Assembly: GCF_002499975.2 (NCBI RefSeq)
Contig: NZ_CP052766.1
Span: 1,798,001 to 1,862,000 of the forward strand
Source: Alteromonas pelagimontana
GTDB taxonomy: Bacteria > Pseudomonadota > Gammaproteobacteria > Enterobacterales > Alteromonadaceae
Length of the DNA: 64,000 bases
Reading direction: 5' to 3'
Shown here: in pieces, positions 47,009-57,500 of the stretch
Position numbering within the stretch: position 1 is the first letter of the stretch
Layout of the letters: each line of letters begins with the position of its first letter
Program-made: the position numbers and the translations under genes
Notes under the pieces: model-generated
The model's input: only the letters and a program-made list of their open reading frames with translations
Told to the model about the DNA's origin: nothing
Databases searched by the model: none

Positions 47009-48324
47009 AAATTCTGCATTACCTGGTTATCTGGTTTGGTATCGCCATTTGCGTGTTTCCGCTTAACGCCAGCGCGCAAGAACTGGCCTTTGATGGCGCT
47101 TTAGGATTCGGAAAATATACTGTTGGCGGTAACCAGGGTCGTATTCTCATTGTTGATACGTTGGCAGACAACGCCTCTGATCCTCAGCCGGGAAGTCTAA
47201 GATGGGCCGTTAAGCAGCCCTATCCCAGACTGATTGTTTTCGCCGTCTCTGGCGTAATTACGTTGGAGAAGGAACTGGAAATTAAGCACGGTAATCTCAC
47301 TCTTGCTGGCCATACGTCAGAGCAAGGTATAGTTATCTCCGGTGCTACAACCTCTGTTGAAGCAGATCAGGTAATCATTCGCCACCTGCGATTCAGGCCA
47401 GGACACTTTCAAACCGAGGGAGATGCAGTCACAGTACGAAATACTCGCAACGTCATCATCGACCATTGCTCACTGAGTTGGGCGAACGATGAAGTAGGTT
47501 CTTTCTACAACAATCAACAATTCACTTTACAAAATAGTATATTGTCAGAAAGTTTAAATAACGCCGGACACCACAAAGGTGACCATGGATACGGCGGTAT
47601 ATGGGGAGGAAATCAGGCCAGTTTCCTGCGAAATATTTTGGTTAGCCACACTAGTCGAAACCCCAGACTTAATGGTTGGAGATTAAAACCGCCCTACTCA
47701 CAGGAACAAGAGTTTATTGATATCAGGAACAATCTGATTGCTAACTGGAAAAGCAATTCCATGTATGGCGGGGAGAACGGTAAGGCAAATATCATTGGCA
47801 ATGTGTTTATCCCTGGCCCGGCTACCAGGAACGTGTGGTTCTATCAACTGTGGGCAGAAGATGCGCCTCATACGCGGGTATATCTGAAAGATAATCTGAT
47901 GTATCAGCACGAAGCTATGTCTGCAGATAATTTACTCGGTGTAGTAGTAAAACACCAAAAGCGGAAAAGTGATCAATGGCAACAGGCGCTGAACTCCCAT
48001 ATTGCTTCGCACCCTCTACATACTTCTGAAAACGCGGCTCCTAACGACAAAACCTTACCCACCTCCGAAGTCTGGACGCTGCTTCTTGATGCCAAAGACG
48101 TTGGCGCCAACCTGTCCCGTCAAGGTATACAGCACGATTCCGTAGATTCTCGCATATTGCAGTCAATAAGCTCCCATTCCTATACCGGTAAAGACGGCAT
48201 CGTCGACAGCGAGAAGGAAGTTGTTCAGTGGGATAAGTACCGCCACGAGTTCGCCCCCACCGCTCCCTCGAATGATCGCCCGATGGCCGATGAAGCATGG
48301 AGAAAGCTGGCTTTGGAACAATAA
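47005..48324 (+). CDS. PL1-family pectate lyase, secreted
   Basis: The 439-residue protein has a signal peptide (cleavage near SAQ-ELAF). The right-handed beta-helix lyase domain opens with GFGKYTVGGNQGRILIVDTL. Calcium and active-site regions are seen in VIIDHCSLSWANDE, HGYGGIWGGNQASF and SHTSRNPRLNG, a form shared with PL1 enzymes of plant-degrading bacteria. It would cleave polygalacturonate by beta-elimination, giving unsaturated oligogalacturonides. It is translated with the upstream IclR regulator (ATGA overlap), and the TonB receptor follows after 156 bases. Confidence 0.88.
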   Translation: MKILHYLVIWFGIAICVFPLNASAQELAFDGALGFGKYTVGGNQGRILIVDTLADNASDPQPGSLRWAVKQPYPRLIVFAVSGVITLEKELEIKHGNLTLAGHTSEQGIVISGATTSVEADQVIIRHLRFRPGHFQTEGDAVTVRNTRNVIIDHCSLSWANDEVGSFYNNQQFTLQNSILSESLNNAGHHKGDHGYGGIWGGNQASFLRNILVSHTSRNPRLNGWRLKPPYSQEQEFIDIRNNLIANWKSNSMYGGENGKANIIGNVFIPGPATRNVWFYQLWAEDAPHTRVYLKDNLMYQHEAMSADNLLGVVVKHQKRKSDQWQQALNSHIASHPLHTSENAAPNDKTLPTSEVWTLLLDAKDVGANLSRQGIQHDSVDSRILQSISSHSYTGKDGIVDSEKEVVQWDKYRHEFAPTAPSNDRPMADEAWRKLALEQ

Positions 48325-48409
48325 CAAGCCAGCTAAAATATTCATATATTAATAATTTGTTTATTAATTGTTAATAGAGAGTTTACCTTAGCGTATTTTC
48401 GATTCATAC

Positions 48410-48423
48410 TGCCACCGGTGGCA
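48410..48423. promoter_or_regulatory. palindromic operator candidate, site 3 (TonB receptor)
   Basis: A perfect TGCCACCGGTGGCA, identical to site 1, lies 58 bases upstream of the TonB receptor start and just after a promoter-like AT-rich stretch (TTATTAATTGTTAATAG). It probably overlaps or follows the promoter, as a repressor site would. Confidence 0.72.
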
Positions 48424-48480
48424 CGGCGTTTTGAATGTGAGGTTGCTGTGTCGATAACTGAATTAAAAGGAGTTCACAGC

Positions 48481-51432
48481 ATGCACATGTTCAAATGGAC
48501 AGCTATCGCACTGTCTGTATCAGTTGCATTTGCAACCGCAGCACAAACAGCAGACCCTGCCTCAACCACCGCTGACGACTCGCCAGAAACCCAATCACAA
48601 CCTTCAGAAGCCAATGACGTTGAAATTGTCGAAGTAAAAGGCGTAAAACAAGCCGATCTTAAAGCCCGTGATTTAGAAAGAATGAAGAACGGTTTCAGTT
48701 CTGTAATTTCCACTGACGATTTGGGTAATTTTGTTGATCAAAACGTAGCGGAATCATTACGTCGATTGCCTGGCGTTACTCTGCAACGTTCTGAGGGTGA
48801 AGGGAAATACGTCACTGTAAGGGGGCTTGGTCCTGGTTTCGTTTCAGTAAATATGAATGGTTCCCAAATGTCCGGCGCAGGTGAAGAGCGAAAAGTGGGA
48901 TTGGACGCACTGCCCGCTGATTTGCTGGGCACCATTGAAGTGTTAAAAACGCTTACACCAGATCAAAATCTCAATTCCATTGGCGGCACAGTTAATGTAA
49001 AAGCCATTTCCGCCTTTGATAGAGGTAAAAACACCTTAAAGATGCGGATTCAGGATGCCTATTCTGAAAATCGCGGCGCTCATTCGCCTAAGTTTAGCGT
49101 GGACGGTACCCAATTCTTTCTGGATAACACGTTTGGGATAGGCTTCGCCCTGTCTCATGAAGAACGCAAAACGCAAATTGATGAAACGCGCCATCACAGC
49201 ACCACCGAAATGAAGTTTTATACGGCGGATCTGGGCAAAACTGAAGAGGAAATTGCCGCTGGTGAAGAAATTTTGGCACCGTCTCAGTTGGAGTACCGCC
49301 GTGAGGTAGCCGGCAGAACCCGTCAAGCCGCCGCACTCAATCTGGAATTTAAGCCCTCGGCAAACAGCTACTACTACGCAAAAGGCACTTATACACAGTT
49401 CGAAGATGACGATCTCGCACTGCGTGAATTTTACGACTTTCAGGATGCCGGCTCCGTCGGAGACGGTGAAATTGTTTACGTTAACGGCCAAACCAAAGAA
49501 TTTATTTTAAGCGACATTGATGTCTTTCATCAGCAATTTATTCAGGAAAGCGACAACAAAACCGTGACCTTCAGCGTTGGCGGAGAGAACCGTTTCGCTG
49601 ATCGCTTTGTCGTCGATTATGAATATGCCCAATCCCGTTCTGACGAAGACGCTATTGGTGATCGCCGGGTGCAGTTTAGGGAAAGAGACTTGATTGTTTA
49701 TGGACAGGGTCTGCGTGACAATATTCGCGCACAAATTTTATCTCCTGAAGAAGCGGCAAATATAGCCGGGCTGACATACGATCCTGATAACAGCATCTTT
49801 GGTACTTCCGGCAGTGGCAATGGCACGGAACTCTCAAATTATCTGTTCGATAACTTGTTTTTAGAAGACGGCGTGCGTACCGATGAAATTAAAAGTGCCA
49901 ATATTAATTTGCGTGCTGATGTTTTCAACAACTGGCTGAATTACGTCAAAGTTGGGGTGGAGGTCACCGAACGCGACCATGCTCGCGATAAAGATCGCTG
50001 GAGTTTCGCCCCCAGTGAGAGCGATTGTAGCGGTGATACCGCTTGTATTGATGCTGTGAACTCCACACTTGGCGATTACGCCAGCAGTATTCCAGAAGAC
50101 AGTTCATTTCAGCTTCCTTTCGAAAGTCGCGCAACAGTCGAGGAGGTTGTCAACGCTACCCGCCAAACTGTAGAGCCAGCGACTGACGGCGAAGTGTCGA
50201 TTGAAAGCACGAAAGGCGATTATACGATTGTGGAAAACACCAAGTCCGCCTTTGCCATGGTAGAAGTGCCTTTAGGTATGGATGCCACGCTTATTACCGG
50301 GGTGCGATGGGCAGAAACCGAATTTTTATCCACCGGGTATATGTCGCTTGAAAACGATGATTTTGAATTTAATGGTGCAGGTGCGGGTGCACTTGATATT
50401 GCCATTCCTCTGCCCGAAGCTTCGATTACATACAGTGAGTTTTTCCCCAGTGCCCACGTAAAATGGGAGCCTACTGAGAACATTCTGGTCCGTGGTGCAG
50501 TTTGGACCAGTTTCACTCGGCCGTCATTTAAACAAGCCCGTGCCTACGCTATTTTTGACAGTGACATTGAACTTTGCTCGCCTGGATCAGAAGATTGCGA
50601 AGATAGTCAGGATGGCGCATCAATGCAGCAGTTGAGCCAATATGTACTGGGTTCAGACAATGCACTGGACGTAGGCAACCCTAACCTCCTGCCAATGACA
50701 TCTGTAAACTATGATGCCTCTATTGGGTGGTATCCCGGTGAAAACCTGTTTTTAGAAGCTGCGATTTTTTACAAGGACATTGATAAATTTATCGTGGATG
50801 TAAACGGTATTGGCATGTCGATCGCCGACCTACCCCTTACCCTGCCGGTTAATCAGGTAACGGAATTTGTCATCCCGCAGGATCTTTACCTAAATGAAAT
50901 TAATATTACGATCAATGGCGACAAAGCTAAGGTGTACGGCGTTGAGTTGAGTTACAACCAGTATTTCGAAAATGGCTTCTTTCTACAGAGTAACGCGACT
51001 CTACTGGACAGTGAAGCCACCTTGGACAGTTCAATTCGCCAAGGCAAAGTTGCACTACCTGATCAGGCTGATACCACGTTTAATCTGGTAATTGGGTGGG
51101 AAAGCGAAACCTTCTCAGCACGCTTAATTGGCAACATTCGTTCGGATGTTTTAGAGCAAATCGGCTCATGCCCTGCATCTGCTGACTTAAGCGATCCACA
51201 AGGCTGTAAAATCTGGGGCGACCAATATCAGGCTGACGTGAAAAGTCTCGACTTTAAAGCACAATACGACGTCACTGACATGATTCAGGTTTACTTTGAT
51301 GCCATCAACCTGACAGAAGAAGCTGACCTGCGTTACTTCCAGGGTAATGCCATGAGCGGCGGTAACATTCTATACCAGAAAGAAGAGTACGGCCGAAGCT
51401 ACCAGCTGGGAATGAATATTAAATTCTACTGA
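48481..51432 (+). CDS. TonB-dependent receptor, probable oligogalacturonide uptake
   Basis: The 983-residue receptor starts at ATG 48481 (AAAGGAG 8 bases upstream) with a signal peptide to about residue 22. The TonB box and plug region is VEIVEVKGVKQADLKARDLE, then VAESLRRLPGVTLQRSEGEG and GLGPGFVSVNMNGSQMSG. This form belongs to the Xanthomonas/Caulobacter-type carbohydrate receptors, with a very large barrel ending YQLGMNIKFY. Placed between the pectate lyase and the pectin methylesterase-lyase lipoprotein and preceded by operator site 3, it most likely imports pectin oligosaccharides. Confidence 0.88.
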   Translation: MHMFKWTAIALSVSVAFATAAQTADPASTTADDSPETQSQPSEANDVEIVEVKGVKQADLKARDLERMKNGFSSVISTDDLGNFVDQNVAESLRRLPGVTLQRSEGEGKYVTVRGLGPGFVSVNMNGSQMSGAGEERKVGLDALPADLLGTIEVLKTLTPDQNLNSIGGTVNVKAISAFDRGKNTLKMRIQDAYSENRGAHSPKFSVDGTQFFLDNTFGIGFALSHEERKTQIDETRHHSTTEMKFYTADLGKTEEEIAAGEEILAPSQLEYRREVAGRTRQAAALNLEFKPSANSYYYAKGTYTQFEDDDLALREFYDFQDAGSVGDGEIVYVNGQTKEFILSDIDVFHQQFIQESDNKTVTFSVGGENRFADRFVVDYEYAQSRSDEDAIGDRRVQFRERDLIVYGQGLRDNIRAQILSPEEAANIAGLTYDPDNSIFGTSGSGNGTELSNYLFDNLFLEDGVRTDEIKSANINLRADVFNNWLNYVKVGVEVTERDHARDKDRWSFAPSESDCSGDTACIDAVNSTLGDYASSIPEDSSFQLPFESRATVEEVVNATRQTVEPATDGEVSIESTKGDYTIVENTKSAFAMVEVPLGMDATLITGVRWAETEFLSTGYMSLENDDFEFNGAGAGALDIAIPLPEASITYSEFFPSAHVKWEPTENILVRGAVWTSFTRPSFKQARAYAIFDSDIELCSPGSEDCEDSQDGASMQQLSQYVLGSDNALDVGNPNLLPMTSVNYDASIGWYPGENLFLEAAIFYKDIDKFIVDVNGIGMSIADLPLTLPVNQVTEFVIPQDLYLNEINITINGDKAKVYGVELSYNQYFENGFFLQSNATLLDSEATLDSSIRQGKVALPDQADTTFNLVIGWESETFSARLIGNIRSDVLEQIGSCPASADLSDPQGCKIWGDQYQADVKSLDFKAQYDVTDMIQVYFDAINLTEEADLRYFQGNAMSGGNILYQKEEYGRSYQLGMNIKFY

Positions 51433-51528
51433 TTGTCCGTGTCGGGTGCTACGCCCGGCAAATCCAACTACTCATGCTTACGCGGACAAAGGTAACGTGC
51501 GCGTGGCATATCATGGAGGTTGAGTACG

Positions 51529-54500
51529 ATGAAACTCACAAATGTCGCAGCCATTATTGGCGGTATCCTGCTGATAGCAGGGTGCGGAGAGAAAAGTTCC
51601 ACAAACGTAAAATTGCCCCCTGATCCCGCTCTAACCGGAGTGTTTGTAGACAGCCCGGTGGCAGGACTTGGATATCAGTCCGATTCGGTAGCCGACGGCC
51701 AGACCAATGAAAACGGGGAATTTTTCTACTTTCGCGGTGAACAGCTCACATTTCACATCGGTGAACTGACGTTTCCTGCCGCCCCTGCTTCCAGTGTCAT
51801 GTCGCCGCTGGATATGTTTACCACCGACAACGCCTTTCACCAATCGGTCGTAAACACCCTTCGTCTGTTACAATCGCTGGACACGGACGGCGATCCAGAT
51901 AATGGCATCAGCTTAAGCAGCAGTGCTGCCAGCGTCGCAACCGCCACGTTAGACGAAGGGCAAACATTGGCTGACTTTTTTAACCAATCAGACGCTGACT
52001 TCGCCGCAGACGTTGAGGTGTGGCTGGGCGCAGCAGGTGGAGCAAGCAGTACGCTAGTGGATAAAGCCACTGCCATCAGTCACTTTGTGAACTACCTTGA
52101 AAACGAACGTGGCACCCTGTTTCCCAATACATTTGATGTCACCAAGTTCACCGGCGACATCTACGCGCCATATCTTTCGGGCAAAACGGTAATTCAGCGC
52201 ACTTTCTCCTTCACTCCCGATGATGAAAATAACGTATCGGGAACCTACTCCAGCGTCTCAGATGAAAAAAGCCACAACGGCAACTATCATTTTGCCTTTG
52301 GCCGCAAAGTGCTCGTACTGGCGAGCGAAACCGAAACTCAATATTTGATTTCGCGGTCGTACAATACGGTGAATGACGTGTACAGCCTGTGCACTGTTAC
52401 CGCGCAGCCGTCTTCGTCGCTAGTCTCTTATGTTGAAACCTGCCTGGCTGCAGACGACCCGATGAATGCTGTTTTCACCTTTACTGAGGCCCAGGCGGCA
52501 GCAGAATCCGAACGATTAGAAGAAGCAGCGAATTCCATACAAGCGGCACTGGAAGAAAATTTCGATACCGATACCGATACCTTTTTCTCATCTTCGTACA
52601 AAAGGCTAAGCGACGCACCTGACGCCGGCGCGCTTTATTATGTCACCGGTGGAAGCCCAATGGTTGACGCCTCCACAGGCCAAATGACGTTAGAAGGCGA
52701 TCGGTTTACTATCGGCAATGCAGCCGAAAATCCGGCTGCCGTCACGTCGGCATCAGATACCGTTGGGCAGGGTATTTATAACCTGAGCGAAGGCTTTACC
52801 ATCAGCTTTGATGTCGTTTCTCACAGTAGTGCCGGTACGCTCAGTTTGTACGTCGACAATAATACCACCGGTCAGGATAACTCAGTTCACGGCGGTGCGT
52901 CGAAGTTCGCCAGCATTGCCCTGGCAGACGGTGATTTAGCAGGCAGCCGCTTTTCCTACACCTACGCGCCCGGAGATGACGTTTCGGGAGGCGATCCCAC
53001 CGCCTCTGATGCAAAAATACTGGACAGTTCAGTTACCAATAGTTTCTTCCAGCTTCGTACGGACTCCAGCGGTGTTATCACCATTGATAACCTGAAGATT
53101 GAAACTATTGCGGGCGCGGTGGCACCACCTGAACCGCCAATCGCACCGGAGCCTGAGGAACCGGAAGAACCAGTGATCATTCCCACCACGCCTTTACCGG
53201 TAAACTACAGCTTTGCTAATCTCAGCGAAGACATCTTTTCTACCAATTTCTCCGCCATCGAAAACGCAGCCGGCGAAGCGGTGCCCATGCTCACAATTAC
53301 TGGTGGCGGGGTCACACAACTGGCCACAGGTATTCAGTTAGACGGAGGCCGCTTTACATTGGGTAACACTGAACCGGATGTGCAAAGCTCAGGCGAAGAT
53401 ACCTCCGTCAACGGCGCATTGGACTTAAGTCGTCCTTACCGGGTAATTTTCGATGTCATATCGGCGCAGGGCGATGAAGGCGACAATAACTTCCAGATTT
53501 ACGTAGATAACAACACCTCTGGAAGCGCCAACTCTTACTTAGGCGGTAATTCGCGCTTTTACAATGAGCCCGTAAGTAGCTTGGTTGCCGGCACCACAGT
53601 TAGCATCGAAGGTCAGGTGGCCAGCCAGAATTCATACCTGCAATTCCGATCCGAAAGCGGTTCAGTGGTGGTTATCGACAATATTCGTATTGAATATATT
53701 GATGCCCTTGTGCTACTTGAGGAAACGTTCGAAACCGATTCCGACGCATTCTTTACCGCAGGTTATAAAGCTACTGACGGCAGCGGCAGTACATCCTTTT
53801 ACAGCGTCACAGGCGGTGGTTCGGGATTAACCATTTCCAATGGCGCGCTTACTCTCGACAGTGCTCGTTTTACTTTGGGCAATACGGCGCCTGATGTAGA
53901 AACCTCAGGCGAGGAAAATGTCACCACCGGCATACTGGACCTGAGTCGTGAATACGTAATCAGCATGGATATTGTTGCAGTTGAAGATACAGAAGGTAAC
54001 AATAATTTTATTGTCTATGTAGATAACAACACCAGTAGCGGTAGCAAATCCATTCATGGTGACGATTCTAAATTCTACAGTGTAGCGATAACCTCTCTCA
54101 CTGCCGGGCAACGCCTGACGATTCCTGGATTCACGGCGACTTCGTCCTCTTTCTTACAGTTTCGTACAGAAAGCGGTGGCAAGGTAACTATCGATAATCT
54201 AGTAATTTCGTATCTGGACGACGCCCCCGACACCACGCTTTTTGAATGCAAAAGCGAGCCGGACCTGTATTTTTGTGAGGACTTTGCCGAAAGTTCGCTG
54301 GATAATCTGGAGCTGATAGCCGACAGCGCAGCCAGTGCCGGCTCCCAAGGCACCTTCGACATTCTCAACGACAACGGCAACAATGTTCTGCGTTATACGG
54401 CTGGCGGTGAAGGCGGCGAAATCTTTCTTCTGAAAGAAAGTGCATTGGCCGGCGTACCTGACACGGGAGACTATTTTGTAGAAGCCCGCATTCGTCCCCG

Positions 54501-57500
54501 TCAAAACAGCACCACGCGAAACAAACAGCTCTTTTTGCTTGGACGATATGAAAGTGCGGGTAACTGGTACGGCGGTGGACTGAACGTACAAAATGCCAAT
54601 ACCAGTACTCAGGTAGAAGTTGCCATTAGCAAAGAAGGTAGTATCAGCCGCCCGGTGCAGCTGAAATCGCCGATTGAACTGGGAGCACAGGACGATACTG
54701 ACGGGGTGTGGTATCGCGTTCGATTTGACATGGTGGGGGATGAACTCACGGTTTACCTTAACGGTGAAAACATGGGAACTACCACCGACTCACGTTTCAC
54801 CGCAAAAGGCCTGATTGGCCTGTTTACCAATAATCGGTCTTTTGAATTAGATGACATAAAAGTGGGCGATCCCACCGTCAAACCAGTGCAGCTATCGCTG
54901 GACTATACCAGCGCTACGTGGGAAACCACGACCAGCGAAGACCCGCTGTACATGTATGTCACTGCGGTCAAAAATGACGGCATCACCGAGGATAGCTTTT
55001 CCGTTGCCAGTAGCGATAGCCGCGTGGTGAGTGTTGCGCAGAATGGGCCGCAAGTGGTGCTCACCGCCAGTGCTGCAGGTACTGCCACTATAACCTTTAC
55101 TTCCGGCTCAGACCCTACGCTGTATAAGACACTCACCGTCTCCGTAGGAGAAGGCTTTACCATGCCAGCTGGCAGCTACGGCGATCTGTTCCCGCTCACC
55201 AGCCCGTTTGCGGGCAAACAGAACGCCTATGTCGACACCACCTTGCGCCTAACCTTTGATACTGCGCCAACTCTAGGCGAGGTAGGAGAAATTCGTATCT
55301 ATAAGCTTAGCGATGATACGCTGGTGGATGTCATTTCTGTGGGTACCGATTTGGATGCCATTGGTTATGACGGGCAAGACCGGCTACGTCACGTAACTTA
55401 TCGTCCGGTACAAATTGATGGAAACGCATTAGTGGTTAAGCCGCACAATCATGTACTGGAGTATAACGAAAGTTACTATGTGGCTATCGGTGAAAGTGTA
55501 GTTTCAGATACAACCTTAAATGGCACTGCCTTTAGCGGGCTAGGCAAAGATGCAAACTGGACATTCCACACCCGCGAAGCCATGCCAGAGGGGACATCTT
55601 TACTGGTTGATGATGACGGTGAAGCTGATTTCAGAACCGTGCAGGGAGCATTAAACTACGTGATGCAACACGTAGCTGCTGATACTGCCTCTACCATTAC
55701 TATTCGCGATGGCAGTTATGAGGAGTTACTGTTTTTGCGCGGCCAGAACAACATTACCATTCAAGGGGAAAGCCGTGACAACACCATTGTTTACTACGAC
55801 AACTTTGAAAGCTTTAATGGCGGCAGCGGTAAATCGTCTGCATCTGGCACCACCGCGTCTGAAGGAGGGCGCAGTGTATTTTTAATTGAAGGCGCTGATA
55901 ATCTCACTCTACATAATTTCACGCTGAAAAATTCACATATCCGCAGTAATGCGTATTCCAATCAAGCCGAAACGCTGTATTTTAACAACGACGAGGGCCG
56001 CTTAAGTGCTATAAATATGAACTTTGTCAGCGAGCAGGACACCTTGCTGTTAAAAGGCTACAGCTGGTTTTATGAATCATTGATTGCAGGTAACGTTGAT
56101 TTTATCTGGGGATACGTTAACACCGCTTTATTTGAAGACAGCGAAATCCGTACGATTGGTGATTCTAAAGATGGCGATCCGAATGAAGATACCGCAGGCG
56201 GCTATATATTGCAGGCGCGAGTGCCAGATGTTAGCTACAAAGGCTTTGTCTTTTTAAACAATAGCTTCACCAACGGCCCCGGCCCTATCGGCAATGGTGT
56301 TCTGAATGACTCAACTTATATCGCCAGAAGCGGCGGCAGTGACAGCTACTTTGATAATATTACGCTTATCAATAACCGCTTCGACACCCACATTGCCGCT
56401 ATTGGCTGGGCCGGTGAAGGCGTGCGCGATCAGCCCGCCTCCAATCCAGCCACACCCAGCGCCAGTGCCGGGTGGAGAGAATACGGCAGTATGGATATGC
56501 AAGGCAATTTGCTTGATTTAAGCAGCCGTGAATCTGTCTATTTGTTATCTGACGCTGAAGTGACATCGCTTACCTCCCGCGAGGCTATTTTTGCTCACTA
56601 CAACAATAACCAAGGGTGGCTACCGACGATGCCGGCGGCCCCTGACATTCAGGCTTCAATACCAACTTCATCCAGCGGCTTCGCGCAATACAATTACACG
56701 CTTACCGGCGGCGAAGGTGGCAGCGTAGTGACTGTAGACAATGGGGCATCGTTACAATCCGCACTGGATACTGCTAAAGCAGCCAATACACCTGTTACCA
56801 TATATGTTGACGGCACCATTACTGATGCCAACACTGGAGGTACAGGAGCGCCTATTGAGATTCGCGATATGAATGACGTGTCTATCATTGGAGTCGCCAA
56901 CCGTGGAGAACTTGATGGTATTGGTATCTTGATTAAGCGCGCCAATAACGTGATTGTGCGAAACCTTAAGATTCACCATGTGCTGACAGAAGGCAAAGAT
57001 GCAATTGCCATTGAGGGGGATACTGATGGTTCAACCACAAGTCACATCTGGATTGACCATAATGAGCTGTACAGCACGCTTTCGGTAGATAAGGATTATT
57101 ACGATGGTCTGCTTGACAGCAAACGCGGCGCCAAGAACATCACCATTTCCTATAACTATTTGCACGATCACTGGAAAGGATCGCTGCACGGCCATACTGA
57201 AGAGGACACCGACAGTGCGAACACCGACCGCATGATAACTTTCCATCATAATCGGTTTGAAAATATTGAGTCGCGCCTTCCGCTGTTCCGCTATGGTGTA
57301 GGCCATCTGTACAACAACTACTATAATCATATAACCTCTACGGCGATTAATGCACGCCAGGGTGCTGAGCTGCGAATAGATAACAATGTGTTTGAAAACA
57401 CCCAAAATCCCATTGTATCGTTCTACTCAGATGTCATCGGCTACTGGAATACTTCGGGCAACCTGTTTGGTGAAGGCGTTACCTGGACAACCCCGGAAGG

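Noticed and set aside
52637..52655. CACCGGTGG inside the giant pectin gene resembling the palindromic operator
   Set aside because: It matches only the central core, lies within coding sequence and is explained by the codons; full symmetry is lacking.
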